Assembly: GCA_949317995.1 (NCBI GenBank)
Contig: OX439040.1
Span: forward strand, 26,452,030-26,516,029
Length of the DNA stretch: 64,000 nucleotides
Direction: 5' to 3'
DNA from: Acholoe squamosa
Lineage: Eukaryota > Annelida > Polychaeta > Phyllodocida > Polynoidae
The notes beneath the pieces were generated by a model that saw nothing but the letters and a program-made list of their open reading frames with translations, ran no database searches and had not been told where the DNA came from. Position numbers and translations under genes: made by a program. Position 1 is the stretch's first letter. Each line of letters opens with the position of its first letter. Shown here piece after piece: positions 23,171 through 35,692 of the stretch.

Positions 23171-23603
23171 TGAGTTCAATATGTTACAAGTAGAAAAGAA
23201 AACGTCCATAAGCCCTCTCTGTTAGTGGCAGTGTAAAAGAAAAATATTTCAGCAGCCTCAGAGATTGCATATTCCGCCTAACATTGTATTTCTGCTTTAC
23301 ACTTTAACAGGTGAGGTGCCTGATTCATTTGATTTTCGTTTCCCCCACCGCCACCAGGTGGCCATGCGGCTCTGTACATATAGAAGTTTTGAACCTCAGC
23401 AGGTGGCTAAAGGAACATGTATAATCAATATGTATCTTGTACGTATAGACTATGCCTTGCACCCACACCCTGCCTCTATGGACCACATGGTGGTAATATA
23501 CACTGGTGCCCTGGGGTCTGTACAACACCACAGTGCACATAGACTACCATGCAGCACCATGCATCCCCCCTTCCTACATGGGTCACCTACACCAGCATTA
23601 GGG

Positions 23604-24037
23604 TTGACCCAGGTTGCATTATTGACCAATCAGATAAGTCCCTGTATTCACTGCAGAATCTTTTGGGTACATTATGTAATACCTGGTACCCATCATGCTG
23701 GTTGTTATCAGTGCTTATCTCACCCAGTGCCGGATCAAGCAATAGTGGACCTACTAGGCCTCAGTACTGAGCCCTATATGGCATTAGCACATTAGGCTAT
23801 GGAGGCCGCCATTAGACCCGGACTGCACTATGACTAACACATTCAGCCCCCGTCTCTGCAGTAAATGCCAGGGATGCTTCCCATTGGTCAATAATACAAT
23901 AGCCATGTGCCGTATACACTGATAACCTGTGGTATAGGGCTCACCCTGGATACATTATCAACCAATGAGATAACTCCCTCCATTCACTGCAGAATGTTTT
24001 GGGTACATTATGTAACACCTGGTACCCATCATGCAGG
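23604..24037. repeat. Two diverged direct copies of a 100-bp segment
   Basis: The segment near 23604-23705 (TTCACTGCAGAATCTTTTGG, then TGTAATACCTGGTACCCATC) recurs at 23937-24037 with scattered substitutions. Both probably derive from an older dispersed repeat; no ends were defined. A CGCCATCTTGGATTTT stretch resembling a YY1 site follows near 24081. Confidence 0.7.
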
Positions 24038-24244
24038 ATATTCCTGTATGGGGGTCACCATTTTTGTTCTTAGCCCCCGACGCCATCTTGGATTTTATCA
24101 CAGAATTCTGGGTAATCTCTTATCTCCAACCTCATCCACTACAGAACAATGGTCACTGATAAGGCTGATTAGCTGCACCTACCCTTATCTTAATCACCCT
24201 AAGTACCTCCCCATTGTTTCAGGTGTGAGGGGAGTGGATTAGCT

Positions 24245-26756
24245 TGGTAATGAGACAAAGGCCTGGGTGTATTCAATGTGGGTGACATGTGGTCTCTTAT
24301 TGAAATATCAATGTTAAATTTCTCTTTTATTTAAAGTATTATAATCATACTAAGGTTATCTAGTTAAAGTTGAAGGTATGTGTTATACACAAATTTTAGA
24401 GAATTCCTACAGATAGTAAATGAGGAAATGACCATCAAAGTAGACTGTACAAAGAGGCCAAATGTTAATCTAGCCCCCGACTACATGAGCCACCTAGTTG
24501 ATTTTCCTCAGTACTAGCAATGTGCTAGTACTGTATACAAATGACTTCATGTGATGTATACTTGTGCTGCTAAGTTAGTGATGTGAAAATAAAATAAAAT
24601 CGCAGGGCTAGACCCTCTACCTAATTACACCAATTCAATTCAATTTCAATTTTCTGAACTTTTAAATATTGCATCTTTAAATAGATGATCTTTTAGTGCA
24701 ATGAGTCGATCGATTGGGCCTCCATAGAATTTGTATAATGATTATACAGATGGTGAATCGGTTGCCATTAATTAATATTTAATTTTATCATCTATTTCAG
24801 ATGCAGAGTTTCTTATTCTTCCACATGGTCCACTTAGCCTCTATCGTGCGAATGAGCCATTGAAACTATATATAAAATCTAGCCAATAAGTTACACGTAA
24901 ATGGAAAAGTTGAGCTGTCAACAAAGTTACAATGGCTACAAAATTGAATCATTGTATGATTTGAGCCAGAATATAATCTAATAAGTACATGCTTGATATT
25001 TTTTCATCAGCCCCATATGGCGAATAGCGGTTTTTTTTTCATATTTCCTGTTTTACAATTATACATATGCAAATAAACCTGCCTGTGGATACACATGACT
25101 GATGGATGGAAAGGCCATACCCTGGTGGAGAAATTCATACCCTGCCTATAGACTCCACCTGCACATGGATCCAGACAAGGCTTCTCATGTTGAATTGCGT
25201 TTTTGTATTTGTGGTTGCCTGGGGCCTTTTTCCATCACGTAGCCACAGGGGATCACTCCCACCTAGCCCCCTACACACATAGCTCAGGTTAATACAGGTT
25301 CATAATCATAATCAAACCCCTTCACTTCATCGGAATTACCTTTGATCATCAAGCTCCTTATACGCCGACCTCCAGGAAGCTAGTCATTTTTGCCACCTTT
25401 ATGGCACTGTATCAAGCCTGGAGGAGTAGGTAGACAAAGGGAGTTGTGTACATGCTTCTGGTCAGGTTAATAAGCTGAACTGCGGGCATGTTGTTTTGGG
25501 TGGTGGCGACAACATTGCGGAGTAACACCTGGGAGACGTGAGACCAACCTCATGCAGTTTTAGACCATGTGGACATGCCGCCTCCATAATACGGCTTCTC
25601 CAGACCTGATATGGATATCATGGAGCCCAATACGTGCACATGGAGAAGCAAAGTGTGGTTGGAATACATTGGAATATGAAGTGGTATCTAGATTGTGAAA
25701 ATTGAAGTTGACTGCTAACGTATATGGAATGAAGCAGTGACTTAAAGGTATGTATCTGATATAGCAGAATATCTACGTACCATATATAGTGAGCACACAC
25801 ATATAAAATCCACATCAAAGAATGATTAAGACCGCTCTAAGCTTTACTCTAGGGCTCTCTGTGTTGTTATCCTATTTTTGTTTGACTGAAGATCAATAAT
25901 GTGTACGAAAAGATATAGATTCTTTTTAACTGAAAGCCTTAATGCTCCACCACTTCATTCGTTTCCTTTATTCGGCATCAGGCTAACCCTCATTTTGGCA
26001 TATCTTATATCCTTGATCAAAGGTGGAAACACTAAAGGATTAAGAACTATGGATGGATGCTTATAAGATATATAAATGCGATATTGTGAAATATAATATA
26101 TTGTGTAGTTTGAGTTTAGATATTTAGATTATAACTGTTAAACCCACATGGCGTTCTATGCCTCCCAAATCCCTGCGTTTTTAGTTTTTGCATTGCTGAG
26201 GCCATAAAACGTAGGGATTGTTCAAACTATTCCTAACGCCAGTGTGGTCTAGACCCATTATGCAGTGGTCTTTGCAATAACTCGGCAAAGGTACTTTGAA
26301 AAATATGGGAGACATGCATTTTTTAATGATATGCTCCAAATGTCTCATAATCATCAGCCTAACTGTGGAATTTCTCACGTTCTGGGGCAATGTTATCTAC
26401 AGTCTTTTCAAAACACGTTTCCCCATAATACCCCCATTTCACATTAGATTTTCTAATGGTCTTGTCGCAATCTGAGACAAACCCTTCAGAAAGCCCCACG
26501 TATAGAGGTGGAGTATAGGATTCAAAACCATCTGCAATACTTCTTGGGGCAATGTGTCAAAATGAAACCTGCAATTGCCACAATTTATCTGCAATATCTG
26601 GTACATTCCTAGAGTCTAAGGTGCCTCAAAACTCATAGAATATGCCGATATAGAGTGATGAAGCTTAATCAATTGATGCAAAAATCCCTCAGCACACACC
26701 AAGCAATAACAAGGGGCAGAAGGCGCAGTGTGCCATAAGTATCATATAACATACCA
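24245..26756. other. No gene seen; possible GCAAT-rich repeat near 26.2-26.6 kb
   Basis: AT-rich intergenic DNA. Between about 26168 and 26620 the words TGCAAT, GGCAATG and CTGCAATA recur, and AATCCCTGCGTTTT is partly inverted nearby (AAAACGTAGGGATT at 26208-26221). It may be a decayed cousin of family A, but no TIRs could be defined. Confidence 0.35.
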
Positions 26757-27494
26757 GGGACCTTTTTCTGTTTATGCAACGATTATTCAGACTGATTGGG
26801 ATTATTTGACAATCATCTGACGATTATTTTGAAATCTCACGATTTTTCTTTTACAAGCCATTTCTAATAGCAAAATCATGAGAATTTCTGAGAGGGAGCT
26901 TGAAACACAATCTCACGATTTTCCTTGTAGAAATGGCTAGTCATGGAGGTTTGGAGATAATCATCAGATAATCTAAGTCAATCCAAAGTAATCTCCTAGA
27001 CATGTTTTACTATTGAACCAATCATTTCACGATTATTAATTGTTTTTGTCACGATCATAGAATAGTCCCATTTAAAAAGAAACATGGATAAAATGAATAA
27101 ATTTCAAATTAAATTCATGTTTGGCTATCAATATCTGTCTTGAAACACCTAGTAACGTTTTTTTAAAGATAAACCAAATATTTCAAAAAAGTACTCCCTT
27201 ACTTTTAGGTCAGAGGAAAAAGTAAACCCCCTTCTTCAGCACTGTACAGAAAGACTTTAAAGTCATAGATTAGTTATCAAAGATTATCTTGAATGCTCAA
27301 TATTATCATGAAACCCCTTTTAGAAATACAAAAATCGTTTATGGTGGAGACTCTCCTTGATATCTTTTTTACTCTCCTTAAAATCATTTTTACGATTATA
27401 TATAATCCCCAAACTATCACGATTTTTTATATAGAAACACTTTTGCTATACGATTTCGTGAAAAATAATCGTTCCTAAAACAGAAAAAGCCCCC
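26757..27494. mobile_element. Family C TIR element with ACGATT words
   Basis: The ends GGGACCTTTTTCTGTTT and the inverted AAACAGAAAAAGCCCCC form TIRs of about 17 bp with two mismatches. The 738-bp AT-rich interior repeats ACGATTATT, CACGATTTTT and their complements (AATCGT) many times, especially near both ends. There is no coding capacity and no clear target duplication. It is a non-autonomous element of the same iterated-word style as families A, B and D. Confidence 0.65.
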
Positions 27495-27496
27495 AG

Positions 27497-29612
27497 AAGA
27501 GATTTCAATATATGCCTTTTGAAAATGCTCCCAGAAAATATAATATCATACCCATCCAACAATTACCAGATGAAAGTAATGATACCAGTAGACACCTCTC
27601 CATGAACAATCTAGTGAATCCTTGATAGATAAAGCAGTATTTGATGCACCTAATTTTATAGAGATAGCTCTATTGGTACTCAGGGTGCCATTGGATAGTC
27701 AGTCTCTAACTGTCGTACTACAGATAGCAACTGTTTACACTGATAGTGGTTGTACAACTTTCCCCATTTAAATGAACTTCTGGAGCCTGGGCCCCCTCAG
27801 TTACTTTCAATATAGTCTTCTTTAAATCCCCATGCATTAGCCGTACTTTATAAAAGCTTAGTAAGGGGTCTTAGTCGAGGGGGAAATGTCCTTGGGGGAG
27901 ATGTCTCGGGGGTGGGGGCAATGTCCTAGGGGCGGAGATGACCAGGCTGGAATGACAGGGGGAGACGTCCGGGGAAGGGGTTGTCCAGGGTGAGTATTGA
28001 AACCATTCTCTGACTATTCCCGGACTATTCCTTTCCTTTTAATTTTGCCCCAACAACATCACAGCATGTAAGATAGGCTAGGGCCACAAACAAAAAACCG
28101 TTTTGTGACTTTTTCTAAATTAATTCTGTCATTCTAGTATTTCTCTAAGCAATTCCCATGAATAGAAAAAGTGAAGTACATTCTTGTAGCTCTCTAACCA
28201 TGTAACGTGACACCTTTATTGTGGCTCTATTGGAACGTGCATAAAGTGTAATGGAGGGCCTTTTATTTCATGCTGCATGTTATATAAGTAAGTGGTTGGG
28301 ATTTATTCTGTACATGCCTGGTATTTATATCTCACCTGAGTTCTATATACAGGCATGGGTAAATACTCTGTAGGTTTAGCAGGTAGGCTTTATATAGACC
28401 TGGGGAGTCCAGGGTATGGTCACTGACCAACCCTTATATAACTTACCACTTAAATATTTGTATTCATCTAAATCTCCTAAAGCAAACAATGGACTCAACT
28501 TTCTGAACTTATTTCACTTACAACCCCCCTCCTCACGTGTCCTGCTACCCTTCAAGAACCGCATACTTACGTCAGTGTAGCAACTAAATCAAAGTCTGGA
28601 AGGCATTTCCCAAGATGGTACGACTAGGTCCCCTTCAAATCGTAGTGGGATGCATCACTCTGAAGCTATTGCAGCAATACACCTTGCATAATGGTTTAAT
28701 TGAAAAGTTTCTGCAATTTGCCGGGTTCCGCTGCAGAGATACAGTTCAAAAATGCTATAGATGCAACGGCCATTGCATGTCGTCAACGATATTGAAATAA
28801 GCCCCAGATGACAGGTGACTGTCGACATGTGAAGCCCTAAAACATAACTACCTGCTCTTTATAAAATTATACTTCTCACCTTCTGCACGTTGACCACAAT
28901 ACCACTTCCCCACACTTATACACTGATGTTCTTACGCTGCAATGACCCAAAAATCTTGCGGCAGAGAGTTTGAGCGGATGGAATCCTATAACATTAGAAC
29001 CTGCTCTATATAAGATCATACTTCTCACTTAGTACTAGTGTATAGTAGATCCAGCTTACACCTACATGACCACAGGTTATGCTACTTGTGCTAATGAGGT
29101 TAAACCCTGACTAGCCAAGTAATACGATCTTTCTAAACAAAGATCACTAATCTGAAGGTGGTGATATAGGAATATGATATTGGTTATTGCACTATGGAAA
29201 TCGTTCCATGCAGTGATTAAGAGTGGGATACCCAATGAGTATCTATCCCTTTTTCTGAATTTTGGCTGACCTGCGTTTACAATGTTCTAAAGGTTCATTA
29301 TTATGATATATCAAAATACTATCTGTAAGATATTTCTTACTAGTAAGTCTTTGATTGTTTAAAATGAGTATTTCTATTCATGTTAATATTGACCAACCAG
29401 AAACCAGCACCATCTGCATGCTGCAGAGGTTTGTTTGTCATTGACCGTGCACACTGAATACACAATGGCTACCCAGATCAGATGCCAGACCTGTTTTGTG
29501 TTTTGTCTGTACATAAATCAACTCAAAATAGTTACTGAGTTTGTAACATCCATGACTATCACTACAGGTACATATCATATCAGTTAGGTAGGAATCAGTT
29601 AGGAATTGAAAT
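27497..29612. other. No gene recognised; family A scrap near 28.7 kb
   Basis: Mostly unique DNA. A G-rich patch (27878-27985) repeats GGGGGAGATGTC-like words. At about 28665-28725 the words ATTGCAGCAATA and AAAAGTTTCTGCAATTTGC resemble family A, suggesting an old fragment. No convincing gene. Confidence 0.4.
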
Positions 29613-30245
29613 AGGTCGAATCCCACGATGCAATTTTGGTTAAAAAGGTTTCTGCAATTTAGTCATCAGTTGCAATATGGGTCTCTCTCCCCATATTGCA
29701 AGACCTATCATGGATACAGGGGGCTTTAATGGCAAGGAATCCCATGCAGATTTTGACACAAGTGAAAATCTTTATATTTAGACATTTTTCCTTGCTTAAA
29801 TGAAAGGTTTCTGCAATTTTCAGGATCCTCTTGTATTTAACAGAAAATTAGACAAAGTCCAGGACAAATAAACATAATTGTTCATCTTAGCTTGCAACCC
29901 AAGTCCCACTATACGATCTAATCTTTTACCATATGTTGCAATTTCATCCATTCTGAGCTCATACACAGAGTTCAATCTCAGTCTTACTCTCTACTCTGTT
30001 CACCCACAATAGCATGCAAATTCAATATCAATGATAAAGGCATTGTCGTTTAAGCAGCTTACTTTTCTCATACATTCTACATTGCAAGACTGAGAGGTCA
30101 TTTTCAATGCAACTGTGAGATTTGGATTGTGCACTGCTTTGTTAGAACCCTTGCAATTTGCAGTGAAGTCAGGGCTCACAATGTACAAGAGTTTTTCAAA
30201 TTGCAGAATCTTTTGAGGGGTACATCTCCACGTGGGATTCGACCT
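29613..30245. mobile_element. Family A TIR element, copy 3
   Basis: It begins AGGTCGAATCCCACGATGC and ends CGTGGGATTCGACCT; 633 bp. It carries GCAATTT-type words throughout but is more diverged than copies 1, 2 and 4. The flanks (AAT left, TAT right) do not match, unlike other copies, so one flank has mutated or the ends recombined. Only 11 bp separate it from copy 4. Confidence 0.8.
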
Positions 30246-30256
30246 TATATTCCATA

Positions 30257-30860
30257 AGGTCAAATCCCACGATGCAATTTTGGCTGAAAAGTTTCTGCAA
30301 TTTAGTCATCTGTTGCAATTTGGGGCTCTCTCCTTATATTGCAAGACCTATAACGGCTACGGGGGGCTTTAATGTAGATTTGCACTGAAGTTACAATCTT
30401 TATATTTAGATATTTTCCATCACTTAAGTGAAAAGTTTCTGCAATTTACAGAATTTGCTTGCAATTTACAGATATGTGGTTAAAGTCATTGACAAATAGG
30501 GATGTGTGTTCACTTCAACTTGCAACCCAAGTCCCACTATGCAATCTAAACTTGCCCCATACCCTGCAATCTGTATGCAGAATGTCTGTATAAGTTACAC
30601 ACAGAGTTCAATTTCGGTCTCATTCTGCACTGTGCTTACTTACAACAACTTGCAAATTCAATATCAAGGAGAATGGCATTGCAATCAAACGCAGCTTACA
30701 GATCTACATTGCAAGGGTGAGGGGTCAGTTTAATTGCAACAGTCAGTCAATGGCATGTTAGAAGCCTTGCAATTTGCAGTAAAGGCAAGTCCCCCTATCT
30801 GCAAGAGTTCCCAAATTGCAAGAACTTTCCAGGGTTAGATTGCATTGTGGGATTCGACCT
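30257..30860. mobile_element. Family A TIR element, copy 4
   Basis: It begins AGGTCAAATCCCACGATGC, ends GGGATTCGACCT and is flanked by ATA on both sides (30254-30256, 30861-30863). It is a well-preserved 604-bp copy in inverted orientation relative to copies 1 and 2. The frame at 30506-30733 is a shadow of conserved element sequence. Confidence 0.85.
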
Positions 30861-30875
30861 ATAAGTCCTAGATAG

Positions 30876-31159
30876 AAAGATTGCAATGTATGCTCACAAG
30901 CTAATAGATATCTGGAGTGCCTCCCCCTCTAGTTTGACTCCTGTCAGTTGTATTGTAAATTGCAGAAACATTTCAGTTAAGCAAAAAATATCTAATTAAC
31001 TGGATCATAATTTGTCACCTAATTTGCAAGAGTCTCATTGCCTCTATACCTCCCTGTAGCTGTTATACATTTTGCACTATACAAACAGAGCACCAAATTG
31101 CAAGATGTTGCTTAATTGCAGAAACCTTTCTGTGAAGATTGCATCGTGGGACTCGACCT
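30876..31159. mobile_element. Family A-related element, 3' half only
   Basis: Only the right end is present (GCATCGTGGGACTCGACCT). The sequence matches the right half of the copy at 33573-34165 (AGATATCTGGA, TAAATTGCAGAAAC, TACCTCCCTGTAGCTGTTAT) better than copies 1-4, defining a sub-family. Confidence 0.7.
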
Positions 31160-31161
31160 AT

Positions 31162-31657
31162 AGGAAATTGTTTGCTACCCCTCTGTGAAGTGAACATTAA
31201 CACTCAAAACACCAGGCCATAAAATGGTTCTTTGTGAGCATCAGTATATAAGACATAATCCTTAGCAGACTGCATATCATGGTTCACCATCTAGATCTCG
31301 ATAGCTGTCAGCATGTTCAGCCAGCTTAAGGCCAGGGTTCCGGTACTGGCACAATTATGTACAGTTTGCCAAGTCATGGTCAGGTATTTCTTTCCAACTA
31401 ATCAGAAACCAGCGTCTAAATCCTTTCTATGGACCTAGTTGAGCTAAACTAAAGCATCCGTGTGGCTAGAGCAGGCTGGCTAGAGAGGGATGGGGACATC
31501 CATGCATGGAGTCGTGGATAAGCCTTTCTGTTTGCTTGCTCACAAGTGTGTGCAGGACTGACGACTTTTTTTGTAGTCTTATTGCTTTCGTTTTTCTTTT
31601 TAGTTTAAATTCATAAATAATGTCTCTGTATTAACAGTTAGTTAGAGTATTATTGCC
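31162..31657. other. No gene seen
   Basis: Unique sequence with no recognised feature. Confidence 0.4.
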
Positions 31658-32129
31658 CCAGTGGACACACTGACGTTGATTCATCGTTGAATCAACGTTT
31701 GCAGTGTCTGCATATCAACAGTTGATTCAGGGTTGAAATATGTTTGATTTTTAGAGTTTTAGATTTTCTTTGCAACAACACAATCAAATGTCAACAACTA
31801 ACCATCAGTGCTGATTCAACGTTTTGGGTGTCTATGTTGATTTAAAGTTGATCCACCATTGTTTCAACTTTGATAGTTGTGAGGTGATTCTAAGTTGACA
31901 TGTCAACATTGAATCAACATTGATATTGACAAAATCAATAATAAATCAATGTTGAATTAAGAACAATGTTTCAACATTGATTTGCCAACTGCTGATCTGC
32001 TGTTGAAATGGTAATGGTTGACACAATTGAAATGGAGTCATTGAAAAGGTGTTGAAGACAGGTTAATCAAACACTGTCAACACATATCAACCAATTATTA
32101 ACGTTGATTCAATGTTCTATGGCCACTGG
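31658..32129. mobile_element. Family D TIR element with GTTGATTCAACGTT words
   Basis: The ends CCAGTGGACACACTGACGTT and the inverted CATAGAACATTGAATCAACG with CCACTGG at the very end form imperfect TIRs. The 472-bp interior is a dense series of GTTGATTCAA, TTGAATCAACG, CAACATTGA and relatives in both orientations. No coding sequence and no obvious target duplication. Confidence 0.65.
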
Positions 32130-32131
32130 TT

Positions 32132-33572
32132 AGCTTTATACCCCTGAGCGTTTTTATACACAGCTGGATGTCAATACTGTGTCTCAAATAATTCCTTTAT
32201 GCCAGTTGGATAACTCCCAATATCTAACCTATACAATAGGTATGACACATTCAATTGTATAAACAACATATTCTTATTATATACTCAGGATCAAGATGGA
32301 TGTCACGGTTTGAGGAGATGTCTGTATTTAAATTCCACATTATTCTTATTCTTTGGGTGGGATTTCAATCTAGCTGCACGAATAATTATGTGACCTTACT
32401 GAGGAGGCAGGCCATGACAGGAAATTCCTCTATACAAGATCCTAATGTAATTATACATACAGGCTTTGGTAGAGCAGTCGTAGTGCTGCCAGCCCTGATA
32501 CTGTAGTCCTTTTTGTCACAGTAGGGCTGTTGTCAGCCGTTTTGAAATAAACTTCATATAGAGGTTGTAAATGCAATGTTGGAGGATTGCCAATGTTGTT
32601 AAAAATGTTTTATTTGCAGGCAGAGACTGTGCTGTCACCTGTAGAGGTAGACTCACACCACACAGTCAGCCTAGGCTAATTAATCATTTTCAAATAATTC
32701 TAGAGCCCCAAAATAAAACACACACATAAATCTCCCCAAGATCACACCTGATGAGGCCACGAGAGGGCCAAAAGTAGCCAAGTTTGGTACCAAATAAAAG
32801 CTTATGGTCCAGGGAATGCAGCTGGCTATCAATGATAGACATTATTACACTTTTATAATGTCAATAATAACATTATTTGTAAAATGCAGTTTTTCTTGTA
32901 CATGGCCATTCGCAATGTGCCCACGATGCATTCATGCCCTAATGAAATGCTACGGCCAAAATAATAGATTAAAAAAAAATCCTCCCTCACCTTTTTCATG
33001 ACTTGGTGATGAGAAATAAGGTTCTTTTGGAGGGAGAGGCCTTATCTGTGTTAGTCACACAGTACTATGTGTAATTCGTCATACCGATTGGATTAGTATA
33101 GGAATAGTTGATACACCACTCTCAAAATGTGTTTGTTATAACCAATTTCCCCTTATTAGGAGCAAGGTTAGGATGGAGGGAGGGGAGAGAGAGAGAGAGT
33201 TGGGGGGGGGGGGTTGAGGGAGTGGAGGGAGGGAGGGAGGGAGGGAACAAGTAAGAACTAAATAAGTCAACTAATTCTTTGGTAAGAAGATTGATAGCAA
33301 TGATATTTACTTGACCGTCACAAAACCGGAAATACCATTAATTAGAGACTGAACCAACCTAACCCTTACAGGGGTGCACTCAGGGCGCCATGGCTTTTGG
33401 CGGAAATGAAACAAACATGAAGGCATGATATAGACGTCTAATAATGCATAATTGCAGTGTCTCTTGAATTATGGAGGAAAAGATAAATCTGCCTCAACGA
33501 TCATTGTGATGCACTAAAACATCTTTCAACCTTCCCATCTAAAAGTAAAACTTGGTTACAACAACCCCCTTA
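32132..33572. other. No gene recognised; GA-rich run
   Basis: Mostly unique sequence. A purine-only run of about 65 bp (33175-33245; GGAGGGAGG-type) could form unusual structure. The frame at 32255-32506 has no recognised domain. Confidence 0.4.
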
Positions 33573-34165
33573 AGGTCGAATCCGACGATGCAATCTACTA
33601 TTAAAAAAAAACCTTGCAAATTATGATCCTTGCTTATAGTTAAAATTGCAAGGGTTATTGTGGGTACCAAGATTGTCTCAAAACCCACTGTGAATTATAA
33701 AGTCATTTGAATCTCTACAATTTGGATCACACTGCTGTGATTTTTTCTGCCTTCAGATTTTTATTTTTAGAATTATGTCTAGGGAAGTGTCATTATTTAT
33801 ATTTCATCAAATGGTGACAATAAATCAAATACACCTCTTTAATATTGATTAGCAATAATAAACAGACATTTCAAAGGATGCCATGTCAATGGTCTTTGAA
33901 ATTGTATGTTTATAAACTATTAGATATCTGGATTGACCCTCTCCATTTTGACTACTGTCTGTTAGGCTGTAAATTGCAGAAACTTTTCAGTTAAGCAAGG
34001 AAAAATATCTAATCATCTGGATCATAAAAATTCATCAATGTGCAAGAGTCTCCTTGCCTTTATACCTCCCTGTAGCTGTTATACCTCTTGCAATGTATAC
34101 GCAGAGCACCAAATTGCTACATTGCAGAAACCTTTCTGTAAAAATTGCATCGTAGAATTCGACCT
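33573..34165. mobile_element. Family A sub-family element, copy 6
   Basis: It begins AGGTCGAATCCGACGATGC and ends GCATCGTAGAATTCGACCT, flanked by TTA on both sides (33570-33572, 34166-34168). Length 593 bp. GCAATTT words are fewer in the left half than in copies 1-4; the right half matches the partial element at 30876. Confidence 0.8.
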
Positions 34166-34169
34166 TTAT

Positions 34170-35660
34170 TCTTGTCCTAAATTCTTTACTACAATGTACT
34201 AAAATTCCTTGTTGGAATTGTATAGAGATGATAAAAATGCTACTCCTCAAATGGTGTTTGTTATAAGCAAATTTTTTTTAAGAAAGTTTAGATCTGAATG
34301 CATTTAGCAAAGGACTCAAGAAACTCAGCGGCGAGGGGGACTACTTGGATTTTATTAAGGCTATAGTGTAGGCTTACGTCCGTTTGAGCTGTGATGTGGC
34401 AGAAGTATGATCTCATAAAGATCAGGCTGTGATGTTATAGAATTTCACCTGCCAAGAGCTCTATGTCACTGGGCTTTGTCTTATGTACGTTTGGGCAATA
34501 TTCCAAATTTATTAGTCTGGTAGGGTTGTACTGTGGTCCCCTGCACTAAGTGAGAATTATAATCTTGTATGAAGCAGGTGGTAATATTTGGTCAATCATT
34601 CAGATACTCAGACACATTGCAATTAACGTCTACTGACATCCGGGACTGACATATATGGCAGGGAATTGGCAGGTATTCCATCCCTTTTGAAATCCATTCT
34701 TCAATAATGTGATTGTTCCCTGCCAGATAAACCTCGAGCCTTTGTCAATGCCAATTCGTATACAAGTATACAATACGTAATAATACATATCATTTGTCAA
34801 AATCAGAGTTAACCAACTAGACTTACCAATATATGAATCTGGTAATTACATCATTCATAAACATCTCGTAGCGTTCAAGTTTTATCATATGTAGTTTACT
34901 AGGGAAGCATTTTCGTAAGCCGGAACCTGGGTCGTTGTGCTATTTACACAAATTTGTCCTTGAAGGAATGGAGCAGAAGACTCCAAGTACCACTGTACTT
35001 GCTAACAAGATAACTCTGACAACATTTGTAAACGTGTCATTGGTCATCCCCCATTTGCTTTTAGCCTCTAATGAAAGGGCCATAGAAGGTGCCATTCAAC
35101 GATTAATCAAACTCTAGTACTATATATGATTACTTATGATAAAGCATGCGTCAAATTGAGAAAATACACCAGTAGGGCATTTGAAAACGGTATCTATAGC
35201 TATGGTTTTGAAATGCCCTCCAGGGTATATACAAACTAAATTTTTGGATGTATATAGGCATGCAACCAATAGCTATTATTATAAAGGTTCACACACGGGT
35301 CGCCAGTATCTTTAAAAGTAATGTGAGTGTAGCCGTACATGTGTATTGCGCCTGCCCAGCCAAACATAGGTAGTAGTATAGGAAATGGTCAATAGATTAT
35401 GGCTGCTGTACCCTCGTATTGCCAGCACGCACCTGCATTTGTGTACAAACTATAAGTTCAAGTTGGTAAAGTGATTACTTCCAGGTCCTAAGAAATATCA
35501 GAGACATATCAGCCTTCATTTAAACATTCATAATGGTATAGAACTACACCTGTTACATTCCATTATACCAATCAAGCAGATGCAAATTAATGAAAGCTGA
35601 CATTTGATATCGTGTAACTGTTTCCTGTCTGTTCGTACCATGGGTATGGTGATTTAATCT
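34170..35660. other. Upstream flank or intron of the membrane-protein gene
   Basis: No coding exon was recognised. Because the ORF at 35693 starts just after a good splice acceptor, part of this stretch is probably intron, with a non-coding first exon somewhere upstream. I could not place it. Confidence 0.4.
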
Positions 35661-35680
35661 ACCTTTCCTAATTTCCACAG
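35661..35680 (+). promoter_or_regulatory. Splice acceptor before the membrane-protein exon
   Basis: A pyrimidine-rich tract ending CCTAATTTCCACAG is followed by ACCTGTGTCAAT and the ATG at 35693. It looks like a genuine 3' splice site within the 5' untranslated region. Confidence 0.65.
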
Positions 35681-35692
35681 ACCTGTGTCAAT

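Noticed and set aside
23265..23795. 176-codon plus-strand ORF
   Set aside because: It runs through a dispersed-repeat segment (part is duplicated at 23937), has no domain and shows no codon bias.
32255..32506. 83-codon ORF with a hydrophobic middle
   Set aside because: No homology recognised, no promoter or splice context; hydrophobicity reflects T-rich codons.
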